Below the pieces are notes generated by a model. That model was not told where the DNA came from, did no database searches, and worked only from the letters and a program-made list of their open reading frames with translations. The position numbers and the translations under genes are program-made. A stretch of 64,000 nucleotides of DNA from Phalacrocorax aristotelis (taxonomy: Eukaryota > Chordata > Aves > Suliformes > Phalacrocoracidae): NCBI RefSeq assembly GCF_949628215.1, contig NC_134276.1:102303799-102367798 (forward strand), in the 5' to 3' direction. Of this stretch, positions 36,567 to 47,135 are shown in pieces. Position 1 is the stretch's first letter. Each line of letters starts with the position of its first letter.

Positions 36567-39500
36567 CTTGAAGAAATGGAAATTAAAAAAGAATTAACCA
36601 ATCTGCTTGTAGTCAGTGCATCCACACTGCACCTCTCTGACAAGCTCATCTGCTGCACAGCGCCTGGCAGCATACCAGAGCCACACGGTTCAGGAATGAC
36701 CTATGTGGGCCTTTTTGGAGCTGAGTGACAGGAGCAACGTCTGTGCTGCTGAAGGACAGGGGTTTGACAAGCACCAGGCAGGTGCCACACTTGCGCAGAG
36801 CGGAGGCTGCACTTCCACTGCGCGCAGCACAATGGCAGCTGCCCAACGAAAAACACAATGGTGGCCGCTTTTGAAAGCTTGACACACGTACACATCACAC
36901 TGCCCCACTGATGTTTGGGATGTAGCGGACAGAAGTGAACCCAGAAGAGCTGTCTTGTGGTTTTTAAGCCCATCTGCCCTGTTCGAGGCACAATAGCTGC
37001 TGACCTTCCTTCAGAAACAGGGAGTCAAGTAAATATTTTTCCAGCTCCTGCACTGCTCAGCCAGCTTCTTCGTAGATGCCCTTGTTTCTACAGATCAGGA
37101 GTCCTCTTCTCTCCTCTTTCCCCAGCTGCAAAATTCTCACCCTGCAGAGACCACCCTGGAAACGTCCCCATAGAGAGACACTACTGGAGATTTCTGTTAC
37201 CAAGATCGAACTATACCAAAGCAGTGGCATGGCCAACTCGTTTGTCATTCGGTATTTACTGTGTCGATCCTGAGTTGCACAGCTCCCTTCTCCTGTTGAT
37301 AAAATATCAGGGCAGCTGTGAACAACTAATGAGTCAGTAGTATTTCACCTCCAAAAAAAAAAGGCATTTTAACTTCTGATGTTTCCTCCAAAATTTCGGC
37401 AACTGTTATGATTTGAAGTCCCTTGCCAGATGTTCACAGCAAGAAGTCCTACGTCAGAGCAGAATCTGGTTCTCAGTGCACGGTTCAGATGGCTACATGC
37501 TTCTCAATGAAACCCAAGTTACACAAGCCTGGCCTGATGTGAAGGCACTGCACTGCCCAACTGGGGTGTCTTCATCTCAAAATGCTGACTTGGTGGGGGG
37601 GGCTTCATCAGACAGAGTCTTCACTCTCCTAAATTTCTGTAAATTCTGTGCTTCAGTCAGAATCAATTGTACAACATATTGTAAAAACGCAAGAATTCAG
37701 CCATTCAAAGACAGGCTAGCATCTGGCATAACATGCTGAAAATAGGCGTTTAGTGATTTTTTTACATACAGAAAAAGTTTTAGACTCAGCAAACGTTATA
37801 TGAGCACATCTCTGGGGTCTAATTGCAGGGTACTGTCCCACCAGCAAGAAGCAGCATATAATGTGTATCACAGTGTGCACTCCTGCGAATCCTCTCGGTT
37901 GAGAGTTGATTATTTAAGCATTCAGTGCAACAGTTCTCTAATATTTCCACTCGGCTGAAACGCGAGCCTGAATTGTGCATCCACCAGGAGTAGCTGCACT
38001 GAAGTCACAAAGGATGGGAAGTAAAGAAATTCTCCCTTTGTTCTGAAGAGTGCTGTTTTGATCCAAAATGTTTCCTGTGAAAGCTGACACTTTTGACGGT
38101 CTGTCCTCACAGTGCCTTCTTCAGTTGGAAGTCAGCAGGGAAGCCACCACTCTCTCCATGTTCCATTCCCACATCCTGTGCCACCAGCCTCCAGCGGTCA
38201 AGCGCTTCTCTCCATTTTGTCTCTTGACTCTTCCAGTCTCCATTTTGATCCAGATCCTTATTAAATACAGCTGAAACTCCAGGAAAGAAAAAATGGGTGG
38301 AGCTGAGGCACAGGGCAAGGAGAAGAAAGTGGGAAAAGGGTAGAAAAAGGCAGGATTCACTTCACATTTGAAAAAACCCAATTTTTTAGCACTGAGGTCA
38401 TCAATTCAAAAACAAAAAGCTCAGACACTATACTTTCAAGGTTGTGATATCTTAAAAGCATGCAGTCGGCTAAACAGCTGAAGTTTCATGTTTGCCTTTT
38501 CAGAGGCAGATAAGGCACAGATAGGAGTTCAGAACACATCTAGAGTTAGGCATTGTTCAGGAAAATGCAAGCTCCCTCAACAAACAGTGCTACTGGGAAC
38601 AGAGACTGTGCCCCATGGAAGGTCACTTTTACCTTCACTCACAACAAGGAGGTCTCGTGTTGAGCCGCATGAGAAACAGGAGCACTAGGCTCTGCCTGAA
38701 GCCCTGCTGAAGACTCTGTGACAGACGCTCCATAAGCTATCCATCACATACTAGCAGACTCTTGTGCAGGGTAGGGATAAAATGAGATCAGTCTCACGCA
38801 TATTCGTGGTTGCCTTCACTGTGTTTGCACCTCGCAATCACTAGCCTATTTACACCCAGACCTCCGCTCTGAAGCAGGTCAAACTACTGCAGATGGGAAA
38901 GGAAGAGAGGGTCTGCCCATACCACACACCTCAGTGCTGTACTAGCAATCCTCCATTAGCTCCAAATGCTGTGAGGTCTTCTGGGTCCAGAGCAGGCAGT
39001 CATCAACACAGCCCTAAAGGCTCATGTCCTCAGCAGGGACAAAGGCCTCTCAGGGAGGGCTGCACCAAGTCCCAGAGCTAGACTTCAGCTGATACCAGCC
39101 CCAGGATCTCTGCACAACGCTCTGTTGTGCAACACAGACCACCCCAGACAAAGGAGTTGGGCCCCAGTCAGATGGGAAGTCTGTGGTGGAGCACAGAATT
39201 GAATCCAGGTCTCTCAGCCACTGAATTACAGCTCCAGTCCACCACAGCAACCACATCACAGCCCAGCCACTCACACCATTGTTTGCTTATGCAGTGGCAG
39301 AGTATCGACCAGCCTGCACACACCAGAAAGTGTCCACACAGGCATCTGGGTACTCACAAACCCACTTGAGTTGTCTTGGCTGAAAGTCTCACTCAGCCTG
39401 CCAATAACTCCATCTACTCAACAAAATGGGACTCAAGGCAGTCTTTTGTCTGCTGGGGATTTCTGAGCATCTCCATTTTATCCACTTTGTGAAAAGCTAT

Positions 39501-41122
39501 AAAAGTCACCAGCCTCAGAAAGCCACTAGGGTTATACGACTGCATTTAAAATGGAGTGATGGCCAAGTATGCCCTGAGCTAGAAAAGGGGTTTCATTCTA
39601 CCTGTTTCTTGTTGCTGCTTTCTTTAATGCACATATTTCAGGGAGCCAAAATTCATGCTTCCCATCTGGACAGTCACTGGAGGCTCACCACTACACATGA
39701 CCTGCTGCATCATGCATCAGGCTTAGCATCTGCAAGACAAGTGCCCACAAAAAAAAAAAAAAGACTAATGGGTCATGGGAAAACACAGTAATATGGCAAA
39801 GCCCAAAGGCTGCAACAAAACACAGTGGATAAAATTGTGAGCCAGAGCCGCTGCCCTAAGAATCCATCACAAATCACTGCCACAAGACACAGCGGTTAAG
39901 TCAGAAGTACTCAGATCCGTGTACATTTGTATGTGCAGGTAGGTCAAGACATCACTTTGAAAAACAACCTGTGTAATAACTCCGTTTATACTAGCGTCAC
40001 TGATAAAGAAATTTCTAAACTAACACCAGCTCAAGGAACATCAGAAACATCAGCCATATAAGATCTTCATACCTGAAGATGCAGAAATAAAAATATTAGT
40101 GATTCATCTGGCAGCTCCTCACATGCTCCAAACTCTGGAAAGTAAGAACAAAGCAGATGGGATGTATCAGTCATGGTGCCTAGATTAAAATCGAATCAAA
40201 ACCAAAATGTCAGTGGGGCACCTGAATGTTCCGCCATGGGTTCCGCCGTAGGTCCCAGGGCATCATTTCAGCCACGTCCCAGGGTCCTTGCAAGCTGCAG
40301 GCCCTTGTTTGCTGCCACCACTTTGCCCTAGGAGGGTCTGCTGGGCTGGCACAACTCCGCTGCCCCCATTCCCAGCCCGGCTCTGCCCTGGTCCCCAGTC
40401 ACCTCTGCTGGTCCCTGCAGCACCAGTGCCCAACACAGCCAGCAACCCACGCACACACTTGAGGAAACCAAACTTTTTCAACAACTGGTAAGTTCATACC
40501 CCTCTTTCTTACTTATTTGCTTCATTTTTTCTTAAGAAAACAACAAAACTCGGCAGATTCACAAGCACTAAAGCGTGCTTCCAGGCGGCCGTGCATCGTA
40601 CCCTACGGCAATACGCCAGGAGATGGCCAAATGAGGCCTGCCTGAGGTTTCCAGCCAGCCAGCGTTGTCTCCAGCAACTTTTAAACCTCACGCTCCCTCG
40701 TCCGGGAGGCCGCCGGCTACTGCCAGGGAACTTCTGCTGCCACCCCGCACCCCCGCTGGTGCCAGGGGCCAGGGCGGGGGTCAGGCGGCCAGGGGAGGGC
40801 AGGACGACAGGCAAGCACGGTGGGCAGGCAGGAGGACAGGAGTGCAGACAAAGAAAAGTAGGCTGGCCGCGACCGGGCTGGAAGGGGGGCGGGTGGGCGG
40901 GCAGCACAGAAAGGCAGAAGGCTGAGGGGAGCTGCGGGTTCTGGGGGTGGCAGGCAGGGGAGCAGGCCGGAGGGCAGGCAGCAACGCGGGCAGGGCAGGC
41001 AGGGCCTGCCCGATCCTCCCGATCTCTCCCCGCCGCCCCCGCCTGCCCGCCACCCACCCGGCCCCCCAGGCGGCCTCGCCGGCGACGGGTGCGGGAGAAG
41101 GCCCGGGAAAGGTGTCTCCTAC
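36567..41122 (-). other. Inferred first intron of SMIM11
   Basis: This lies between the inferred noncoding exon 1 in the CpG island (donor GTAGGA at 41122) and the ATG-bearing exon (acceptor AG at 36567-36568). No other gene was recognised inside. It contains a run of 14 A at 39749-39762 and the G-rich left half of the CpG island. The boundaries rest on splice signals only. Confidence 0.4.
40884..40901 (+). other. Potential G-quadruplex
   Basis: Runs of six, three, three and three G separated by single bases make a textbook short-loop quadruplex motif on the plus strand. It sits inside the CpG island, just downstream of the inferred SMIM11 start and on its template strand. Confidence 0.6.
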
Positions 41123-41180
41123 CTCACGGGGCCGCCATGGCGCTGGCGGGCGGGCGCGGCGAACTACATCTCCCAGGAGC
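41123..41180 (-). other. SMIM11: Inferred noncoding exon 1 of SMIM11
   Basis: Minus-strand sequence with a donor-like GAG|GTAGGA at 41123/41122. It contains the ATG at 41138-41136 that opens a four-codon upstream frame (M-A-A-P-stop). The 5' end is a guess from the ZNF143-type motif at 41163-41176. Splicing to the exon at 36566 is inference. Confidence 0.35.
41163..41176 (+). promoter_or_regulatory. ZNF143/STAF-type promoter motif
   Basis: ACTACATCTCCCAG matches the well-known ACTACAnnTCCCAG promoter element bound by ZNF143, usually found within about 100 bases of CpG-island transcription starts. Its place beside the inferred SMIM11 exon 1 supports this as the core promoter. Confidence 0.6.
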
Positions 41181-41691
41181 GGCAGCGGCGGCGGCAGGGC
41201 CCAGCAGAGCGGCGGGGTCCTCCCCACCTCTCGCCTCCTCCCGGGCGTCGCTCCGCCAGCCCGCCGTGCCTTGCCGCTGCCTGAGCCCGGAGCAGAAAGT
41301 AGCCCCCTCTTTCTTCCAAAAAAAAATTAATAATTTTGAGGTAAAGCAATTCCCGCACGTCCCAGAGGTGCAGGCCCGAGGGCAAAGCAGTCTAGGTGCC
41401 CGTGCTCAGCTTCGCCGTGCAGCCGCACAGAGGAGGGCAGGGCCGGGGCAGAGGCGGGAGCTGCCGCCCGGTTTTGGCGGGGAGCAGGGCCCGAGCGGGT
41501 CGGTGCGCTGCCGGGGATGCTGGTGCACCTGGGCCAGTTCTGCAGGGCTGCTCCTCCGGCTGCATCTTGCCAAAAGGGGCTCTCCGTGACCGTAGCACGG
41601 CCATAGCGCCGGGCCCAGCTGGCCTCCACCTGCTCGGTGCGGCACGTTGTCTGGGCTGTACCAGCCTGTGGGCCCCCAGGGTGAGGGGAGT

Positions 41692-41745
41692 CACAGGGTG
41701 GTTGGGGTTGGGAGGGACCTCTGGAGATCGTCTTGTCCAAAGTCC
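41692..41745 (-). mobile_element. CR1 3'-end fragment
   Basis: Plus-strand text GGTTGGGGTTGGGAGGGACC followed by TCTGGAGATCGTCTTGTCCA is the reverse complement of a CR1 3' UTR, compared with GGTTGGAAAAGACCTCTAAG and ATCATCAAGTCCAACC in the copy at 19.05 kb. It is only about 55 bases long and diverged. It lies at the edge of the CpG island. Confidence 0.6.
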
Positions 41746-43024
41746 TTGGATCATCTTGTCCCAGAGTCCCGCAGGCTGGGCGTGCAGCACACCCATGAGG
41801 GGAGCAGGGGAGCTGGCAGGCACCCACAGGCCACCCGGGGAGGAAAGGGGGCGTGCTGGGAGGGGAGAGGCTCGCCAGATGGCTGTGCTGGGACCTGGCG
41901 AGCCTTCCCCAGCGGTCATGGACCGAGGTTATTCAAAGGCTTGTTACTATGCCAGCAAAAGGCACATCTGGAGTGTGACAGCAGCTTCTGTGCCAAATCT
42001 TGGGATCAGTCTCCAACATGAGCCAAAGCTTCCCAACAAAAGAAGCCTTTTTCTTTTTCGTTTCTTTTTAACACAAGCAAAACAAAATTGTTGGAAATGC
42101 AGCGCCAGACATGGCTGAAGCATTTCAGCCAAAACTTTCTAAAAACAAACAACCAGCCCACACGATAGACAGCCAGCATGGGAACTTTTAGCTTAAGCGA
42201 TTTAAGTCTGGCAACATGAATAGAAGCCACACTCAGAGTCTTAACAAAAGGAAGCACGTTTTAATGCTAGAAGTGCTACCAGTTTTGCTTCTAATTATTC
42301 CCTGAGAGCCAGCATTGTGATACGTCAGCAGCACAGCAGAAGACAAACCATCTTGAAAGCCCATTTCCCAGCCAGTGAAAACAAGTACCCAACATGGGAA
42401 ACCCTTAGGAAGCACAGCAATGGGACAGCCTTGATAGCTGGGTATAGAAATCCCTCTTCTGAAAGCCACAAGGCAGGATCTCAGTAGTTTACACTAAGCC
42501 CTGGCTGATGGGATGGAACCAGTGCCTCCATCACCCAGCTTGCATCCCAGGTAGACAGATTGCTCCAGAGAACCAAGGAGCAGCAGAAGAGACAGCTCAG
42601 CCAGCTGCGGGCTTGAGGACAGACGATGAACTTCTGGAAGCTGCCCTGGACAACCAGGACATGTTCCTGGATGAGACTGCTAATTTAGCAGCTCTTCTGC
42701 TATAAAACAGGCGTCATCAGAAGCCCATGAGTCAGTCTTTGCTGCCAATGAATAATTAAAATGGGAGCCAGATCATTAAAAAAATATTTTGGAATGAATG
42801 TGTGTAGGTATAGGTTACCTCCTATGATTCATACCTTAACACGTTGTTCAGTCAATAGATGGAGATTTTGATATTTTACTGTACATTTTCAAGTTATTTT
42901 TAAGATGGGTGTAAGTCATACAGTTTGGATCTAAATCAGCACTTTTGACCACTAATTCACAGCTGTTCTGAGGTGGGAACATCTAGATCTGCTTCTGGAT
43001 TTAAAAAATGCTAAAAAGAAAATC
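41746..43024. other. Spacer between the SMIM11 promoter and the KCNE2 3' end
   Basis: No exon was recognised. Sequence composition falls back from the CpG island to AT-richer sequence by 42.0 kb. Short open frames have no recognisable content. Confidence 0.5.
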
Positions 43025-43044
43025 AAGTTATTCATTCTCTTGGT

Positions 43045-43050
43045 TTTATT
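43045..43050 (-). promoter_or_regulatory. AATAAA polyadenylation signal of KCNE2
   Basis: Plus-strand TTTATT, i.e. AATAAA in the KCNE2 sense, about 230 bases after the KCNE2 stop. This implies a short 3' UTR ending near 43025. Confidence 0.6.
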
Positions 43051-43281
43051 TTCCTGAAGAGCAGAATATCAAAGCAAAGCACAATCATGCATTTTTCTTG
43101 GGTGTTCCCTGAGCAGCTATGCCAAAGTCCTCATGGGAAACAGTAATGTTGATTTCCTCAGCACCCGGTTCCACATTGACCTGTCTGCTAATTTAATGAA
43201 CAGTTTCACAGCTACCTGTAATTCCAGTGAGTTCCCTACATGTGGCTTTATGATGTCCTCATTGCTGGTGTTTCCAAAAAG

Positions 43282-43659
43282 TCAAGGTGATCCAGGGCTT
43301 GTTTTGTCCCTTGCACCCAGGTTTTCATGGATCACACATTTGAGGTCTTCTCGATTCAGAACCTGGCTTTTATACTTCTCACCCCAGTCCTCGACGATGT
43401 ACTGATGATAGGGGTCATTGGAGTGCTCTCGCCTCTTTGATTTCACAGTACTCACCAAGATCGCCACAATAATGAAGGAGAACATCCCAATCATCACCAT
43501 CAAATAAAGGATAACATAGTCAAAGTTTTCAGCATCAACCTTGGCTTGCAATTTATCTGCTGCTTCCGTCATGTTTTTCCTCCAGCCATTCATGTAAGTG
43601 AGAAAGATTTTCTTGAAAATATCTTCCACCGCCCAAGTGAAGTTTCGCATTTCAGCCAT
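43282..43659 (-). CDS. KCNE2: KCNE2, potassium voltage-gated channel subfamily E regulatory subunit 2
   Basis: A 125-residue intact protein in one coding exon. It is a single-pass beta subunit that joins KCNQ1, hERG and other voltage-gated potassium channels at the plasma membrane and tunes their gating. The outer N-terminus carries the two family sequons (N6 in RNFT, N29 in KNMT). Residues 41-45 (DAENF) lead into the helix [20 protein letters not shown] (about 48-67). The cytoplasmic signature [20 protein letters not shown] follows directly and is identical to human KCNE2 as I remember it; the human protein is 123 residues. The C-terminus ([11 protein letters not shown]) is divergent. The ATG at 43659 lies one base inside a plausible acceptor (TTGCCAG|G), so a noncoding 5' exon lies at higher coordinates. 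SMIM11 lies downstream on the same strand, as in human. No defect is seen. Confidence 0.98.
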   Translation of the reverse strand: MAEMRNFTWAVEDIFKKIFLTYMNGWRKNMTEAADKLQAKVDAENFDYVILYLMVMIGMFSFIIVAILVSTVKSKRREHSNDPYHQYIVEDWGEKYKSQVLNREDLKCVIHENLGARDKTSPGSP

Positions 43660-43660
43660 C

Positions 43661-46600
43661 CTGGCAATATACGGTTACTAAAGACAACACGACACTTAAT
43701 CAAATATCTGTACTAAAACAGTTGTTAGTTTCTTTTGTCTGCGTTAGGACAGCTAAATAATAACACCTGCCACTTGCCAGTGAAAATGTAGTACCGATTT
43801 TAGATCAGCTGAGAATCCCCATCTCTGAGTGGTTCGATATGTTCAGAGACCCAAGGAGGTCTTACTCCTCTCCTCACTCAGGTCACTTCTGGTCTGTGGG
43901 AAACCAGATACACTTTGGTGAAAGCCAGTGAGCATGGGCCCTCATGACCTACTTTACAGGGGTCGAGGCAGACTGCCTTCCCTATGGAGGCAGTAGCTCT
44001 CAAGAAGCTCTGAGAAAAGCCAGTGTCTTTTTCTGCCCTTCCTACATAAAGAGGAGGGTGTGACTGCATTGCAGCCTACTAGCCTGCAAAAATCAAAGGG
44101 TCTAGTACAGGATTTCAGTCTGATGGTCCTGCATAACACCCGCCCTTCAATGCTTCAGGCAAACCGAGCCCTACGACATGGGACAAAGCTTCCACAGAAG
44201 GTCACTCGGTCTCAGTGCAGTCTTCAAGCAATGGTGAGCTTACTGCAGCCTGTGGTAAGGGGTGCTGAGTTTTCATCGCTAATAAGAAATTGCAGTCTTT
44301 CCAACTTGAGTTCAGCAATCTACCTTCCCCGGCTTGTTGGACTAGCCTTGTGATATCTGTGAGCACAGAACGGGCACAGACACACAGAAGGACGCAGGTA
44401 TATGTGCGTGTAGGTCTCCCTGCAATTATACACTCACACACACTCAAACTCAGGGGATAAAGGTAATCTAATGAAAGTAAGCAAGCTATAAGAAAATCCA
44501 GATACAAAATGCCTTGACATTTTTTTTTGTGTGTAAAATATCTCTGCTTTTTCTTTGATTCAGAACAAAAATCACTGTGCTTTTTCAATAGGAAATAAAG
44601 AATTGCGAACAGAAACTTACCTTTCCTGTGTCCTTCTCTAATAAGGTTCACGGTAAAAATCAGGATTTTAAAACTCCACTGGATAATATGATGATACTCT
44701 TGAAAGGAGCAGAGATATCCTAAACTTTAAGTAGCCTCCAGCCTGCACAAGGCTAGAAGCAATTGTCTGTTAAATAAGTGCCTTGTACTGCACGCTTTAT
44801 GTTTATATTAAATTTAATGCTAAATCTAATCTCACCTGGAAAGTCAAATATTGGCTGACACCTTACATCAGTCATCCTGTCAGGTGCGGAGTACTACTCT
44901 TTGTGCTCATTACTGCGATCTCCTGTATCATAAAAGAGCACTGTTGTGCTTTCTAGGGGTAAACATTGATGCAGCTTGATCTTTATTGACCCAGACAGAT
45001 AAATATGAGCTCTACGAAATAATTATAATAACAACAATATAAATAGTAATTTCCTTGGCTGATAGGGGCACGAGAGGCTGAGCACTGAGCAGGCAGCGTG
45101 AAAGGCCTGCCAGCCTGCCAGGCTGCTCAGCACCCAAGGGGAAGAGTTTTCTGTCCCTTCGCTTTCCCTGGGAGGTTGGCGATATGCGTCTTCTGTCTCT
45201 TTCTCTGTTCTTTCTCCTTCCTGCGTTTCATGTTTACCCTGTCCTTTGCCATAAGCTCAGCCTTTCTCTCCCTTTCCCTGGGATTCCCCACACAGTTTGC
45301 CTTTCTTCTTCCACTAGGATCATGCTTGTCAGTGACCAACCCCTCTGCAAAGCCCTTGCTGTGAGAAGCAGGTCCTCAGACACAGCCATGACTGACCTCT
45401 CTGAGCTGTGCTCTGTGTGCACCTCACTTGTGATCTGGAGCAGGAAAAGACAAAAACTTACAAAACAAATAAGGAGAATTAATTAATGTTGATTTTATTT
45501 CTAGCAAATAGGACGTGCTGACACCTAACTGAAAGTCTCTGAGTCACACTTTAGGAAACAGCAGTGTGCGCATTGAATTGAGACAACTCCAGTTTTAGTC
45601 AGCAGCGGTTCCTGGCTACAATCAGGACATCCAAGGAAGGGGGATTAGGGTGGAATAGTGGCACAAAGTGCTCCACAAGCGCATGGGCTAGGACAGACTT
45701 TCTGTAAAAAAAAATTTCACTTTACAAGTAGTCCTGCTTAAGCAATTTGCAGAGAGAGCAATTTCTCAGGTAGCTCTGCTTTGAGAAAGATAAAGCAAAC
45801 ATGGACTACCACTGAATCAACAGTGCACATCAGAAAAAGGGAGATACGCTCTTGGTACAGAAAAGTGTTAATCCCCAAGGAAGCCCTGCTGGTGCCGTGC
45901 TGCTGACATTGTCATGGTTACTGTTATCATTTCTTCTGGATGATTTCCTGTGCATGAACACCTCCCAGCACGGGGGCGAGCTGCTGGCAGCATTTCCTCT
46001 CTGATCCCCCGCTTCTCTCTGGCACTTTCCCATGTGCCCTCAGCTTGGCCCCTCGAAGTTGAGGTATCTGGCAAGCTGCTTCTGTCTGATGAAACCTGTA
46101 AACCAGAGGGACCGCTGCACATCCAGCCTCTTGCATTGCACAGCCAGAGATGCACCCTAGTTGGTCCTGGCTGAATGAAGTCACTCGGAGCCACCAGCAT
46201 GTTGTTAGAAGAGCACCCAAATGCAGGGCTGTAAGCCTAGCTATGGAAATGAGAGAGGAGCCATAGCCCTGGAGGTTCCCAAACAGAGTAGCTTGGGAAC
46301 TGCTGCCCTGGATTGCCAGTATTGGGTGAAAGGACTTATCACTCCTTCAAGCAACCTCTTCTACCATCTGTTCCTGGCCAGTCCTGTTGGGCCAATATTT
46401 GCAGGCATACACGCACACATGCACACAGGCATACCTACATATATAAAAGATGCATATGTTGTCAAGCAGACATGAAATTTAACTGCCAGCTCCGTTCTCA
46501 ACCACACCAGACCAAGAAGAGTCATAGAATAATCCCATTCTGTTGCGTGTCCCTGTGAAAGTCACATTTGTTCAGGGTTTGCTTAGTCTCTAAAGCAATA

Positions 46601-46724
46601 AGGTGTGTCTCAATGTGGGACTACTTTAAAAGAAGGAGGGGCAGACAAATATTTGGGGCAGGAAAAGTGACTGCCTTAATATTGGTGTCCCAAATGAAGA
46701 TTAATATTAAGCAAGTTTCTACCC
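43661..46724. other. Upstream region of KCNE2
   Basis: Should contain intron and possibly the noncoding first exon(s) and promoter of KCNE2 (minus strand), but no signal fixes them. The open frames here (for example 44202-44651 minus) carry no recognisable domain. The 46400-46445 stretch is CA/CATA-rich. Confidence 0.5.
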
Positions 46725-47135
46725 CAAGAATAGCTAGGTCATGGCAATCAGGAAGAGTCCGTGGTGACTGGAAAAAGGCAAATATCATGCTCATCCTTGA
46801 GAAGGGCAATGATGGCCCAGGAAGCTGAAGGGTGATCAACCACACCTCAAACCATGTGATGATTAAGGGACAAATACTTCTGGAAGCCACTATCAGGCAT
46901 GTGAAGAACAAAACGTGATTGGAATCAGCCAGCATAGATTTACCAAGGGCAAATTATGCCTGATCAAGCTGATTGTTTTCTATTGCGAGGTGATGGGAGG
47001 ATGTGTCAGTGGATGAAGACAGAGTGGTAGTGGTGGTTTACCTTCACTTTAGTAAGGTTTCAACATGGTCTCTCATAATATGCTTATAGCCAGATTGGAG
47101 AGATATGGACCAGATGTGTGGACTCCAGAACTAGC
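46725..47135 (+). mobile_element. Old CR1 LINE relic, reverse transcriptase N-terminal part
   Basis: The plus strand shows CR1 reverse-transcriptase landmarks in order but in shifted frames: ARSWQSGRVRGDWKKANIML at the start, EKGN, a QILLEATIRHVKN-like stretch, and VYLHFSKV, corresponding to the family's VYLDFSKAF. A VSHNILI-like stretch and RYGPDVWT follow. Several frameshifts and stops show it is much older than the copy at 19 kb. Both ends are lost or beyond recognition. Confidence 0.8.

Larger units (their letters stand above)
40580..41600. promoter_or_regulatory. CpG island, probable SMIM11 promoter
   Basis: A sharp rise in G+C and CpG density compared with everything around it, centred near 41.0-41.3 kb. 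It lies between the 3' end of KCNE2 and the SMIM11 coding exons, where a housekeeping-type promoter for SMIM11 (minus strand) is expected. The left half (40780-41030) is made of purine-rich GGCAGG-like near-repeats. Long frames open here on both strands (up to 332 codons) are a by-product of the composition. Confidence 0.75.

Noticed and set aside
40591-41589. 332-codon open frame on the plus strand across the CpG island
   Set aside because: Rich in Gly, Ala, Arg and Pro with no domain, and antisense frames are open at the same place. High G+C removes stop codons, so this is compositional.
46400-46445. CACACA-like stretch as a microsatellite
   Set aside because: Too short and impure to list separately.
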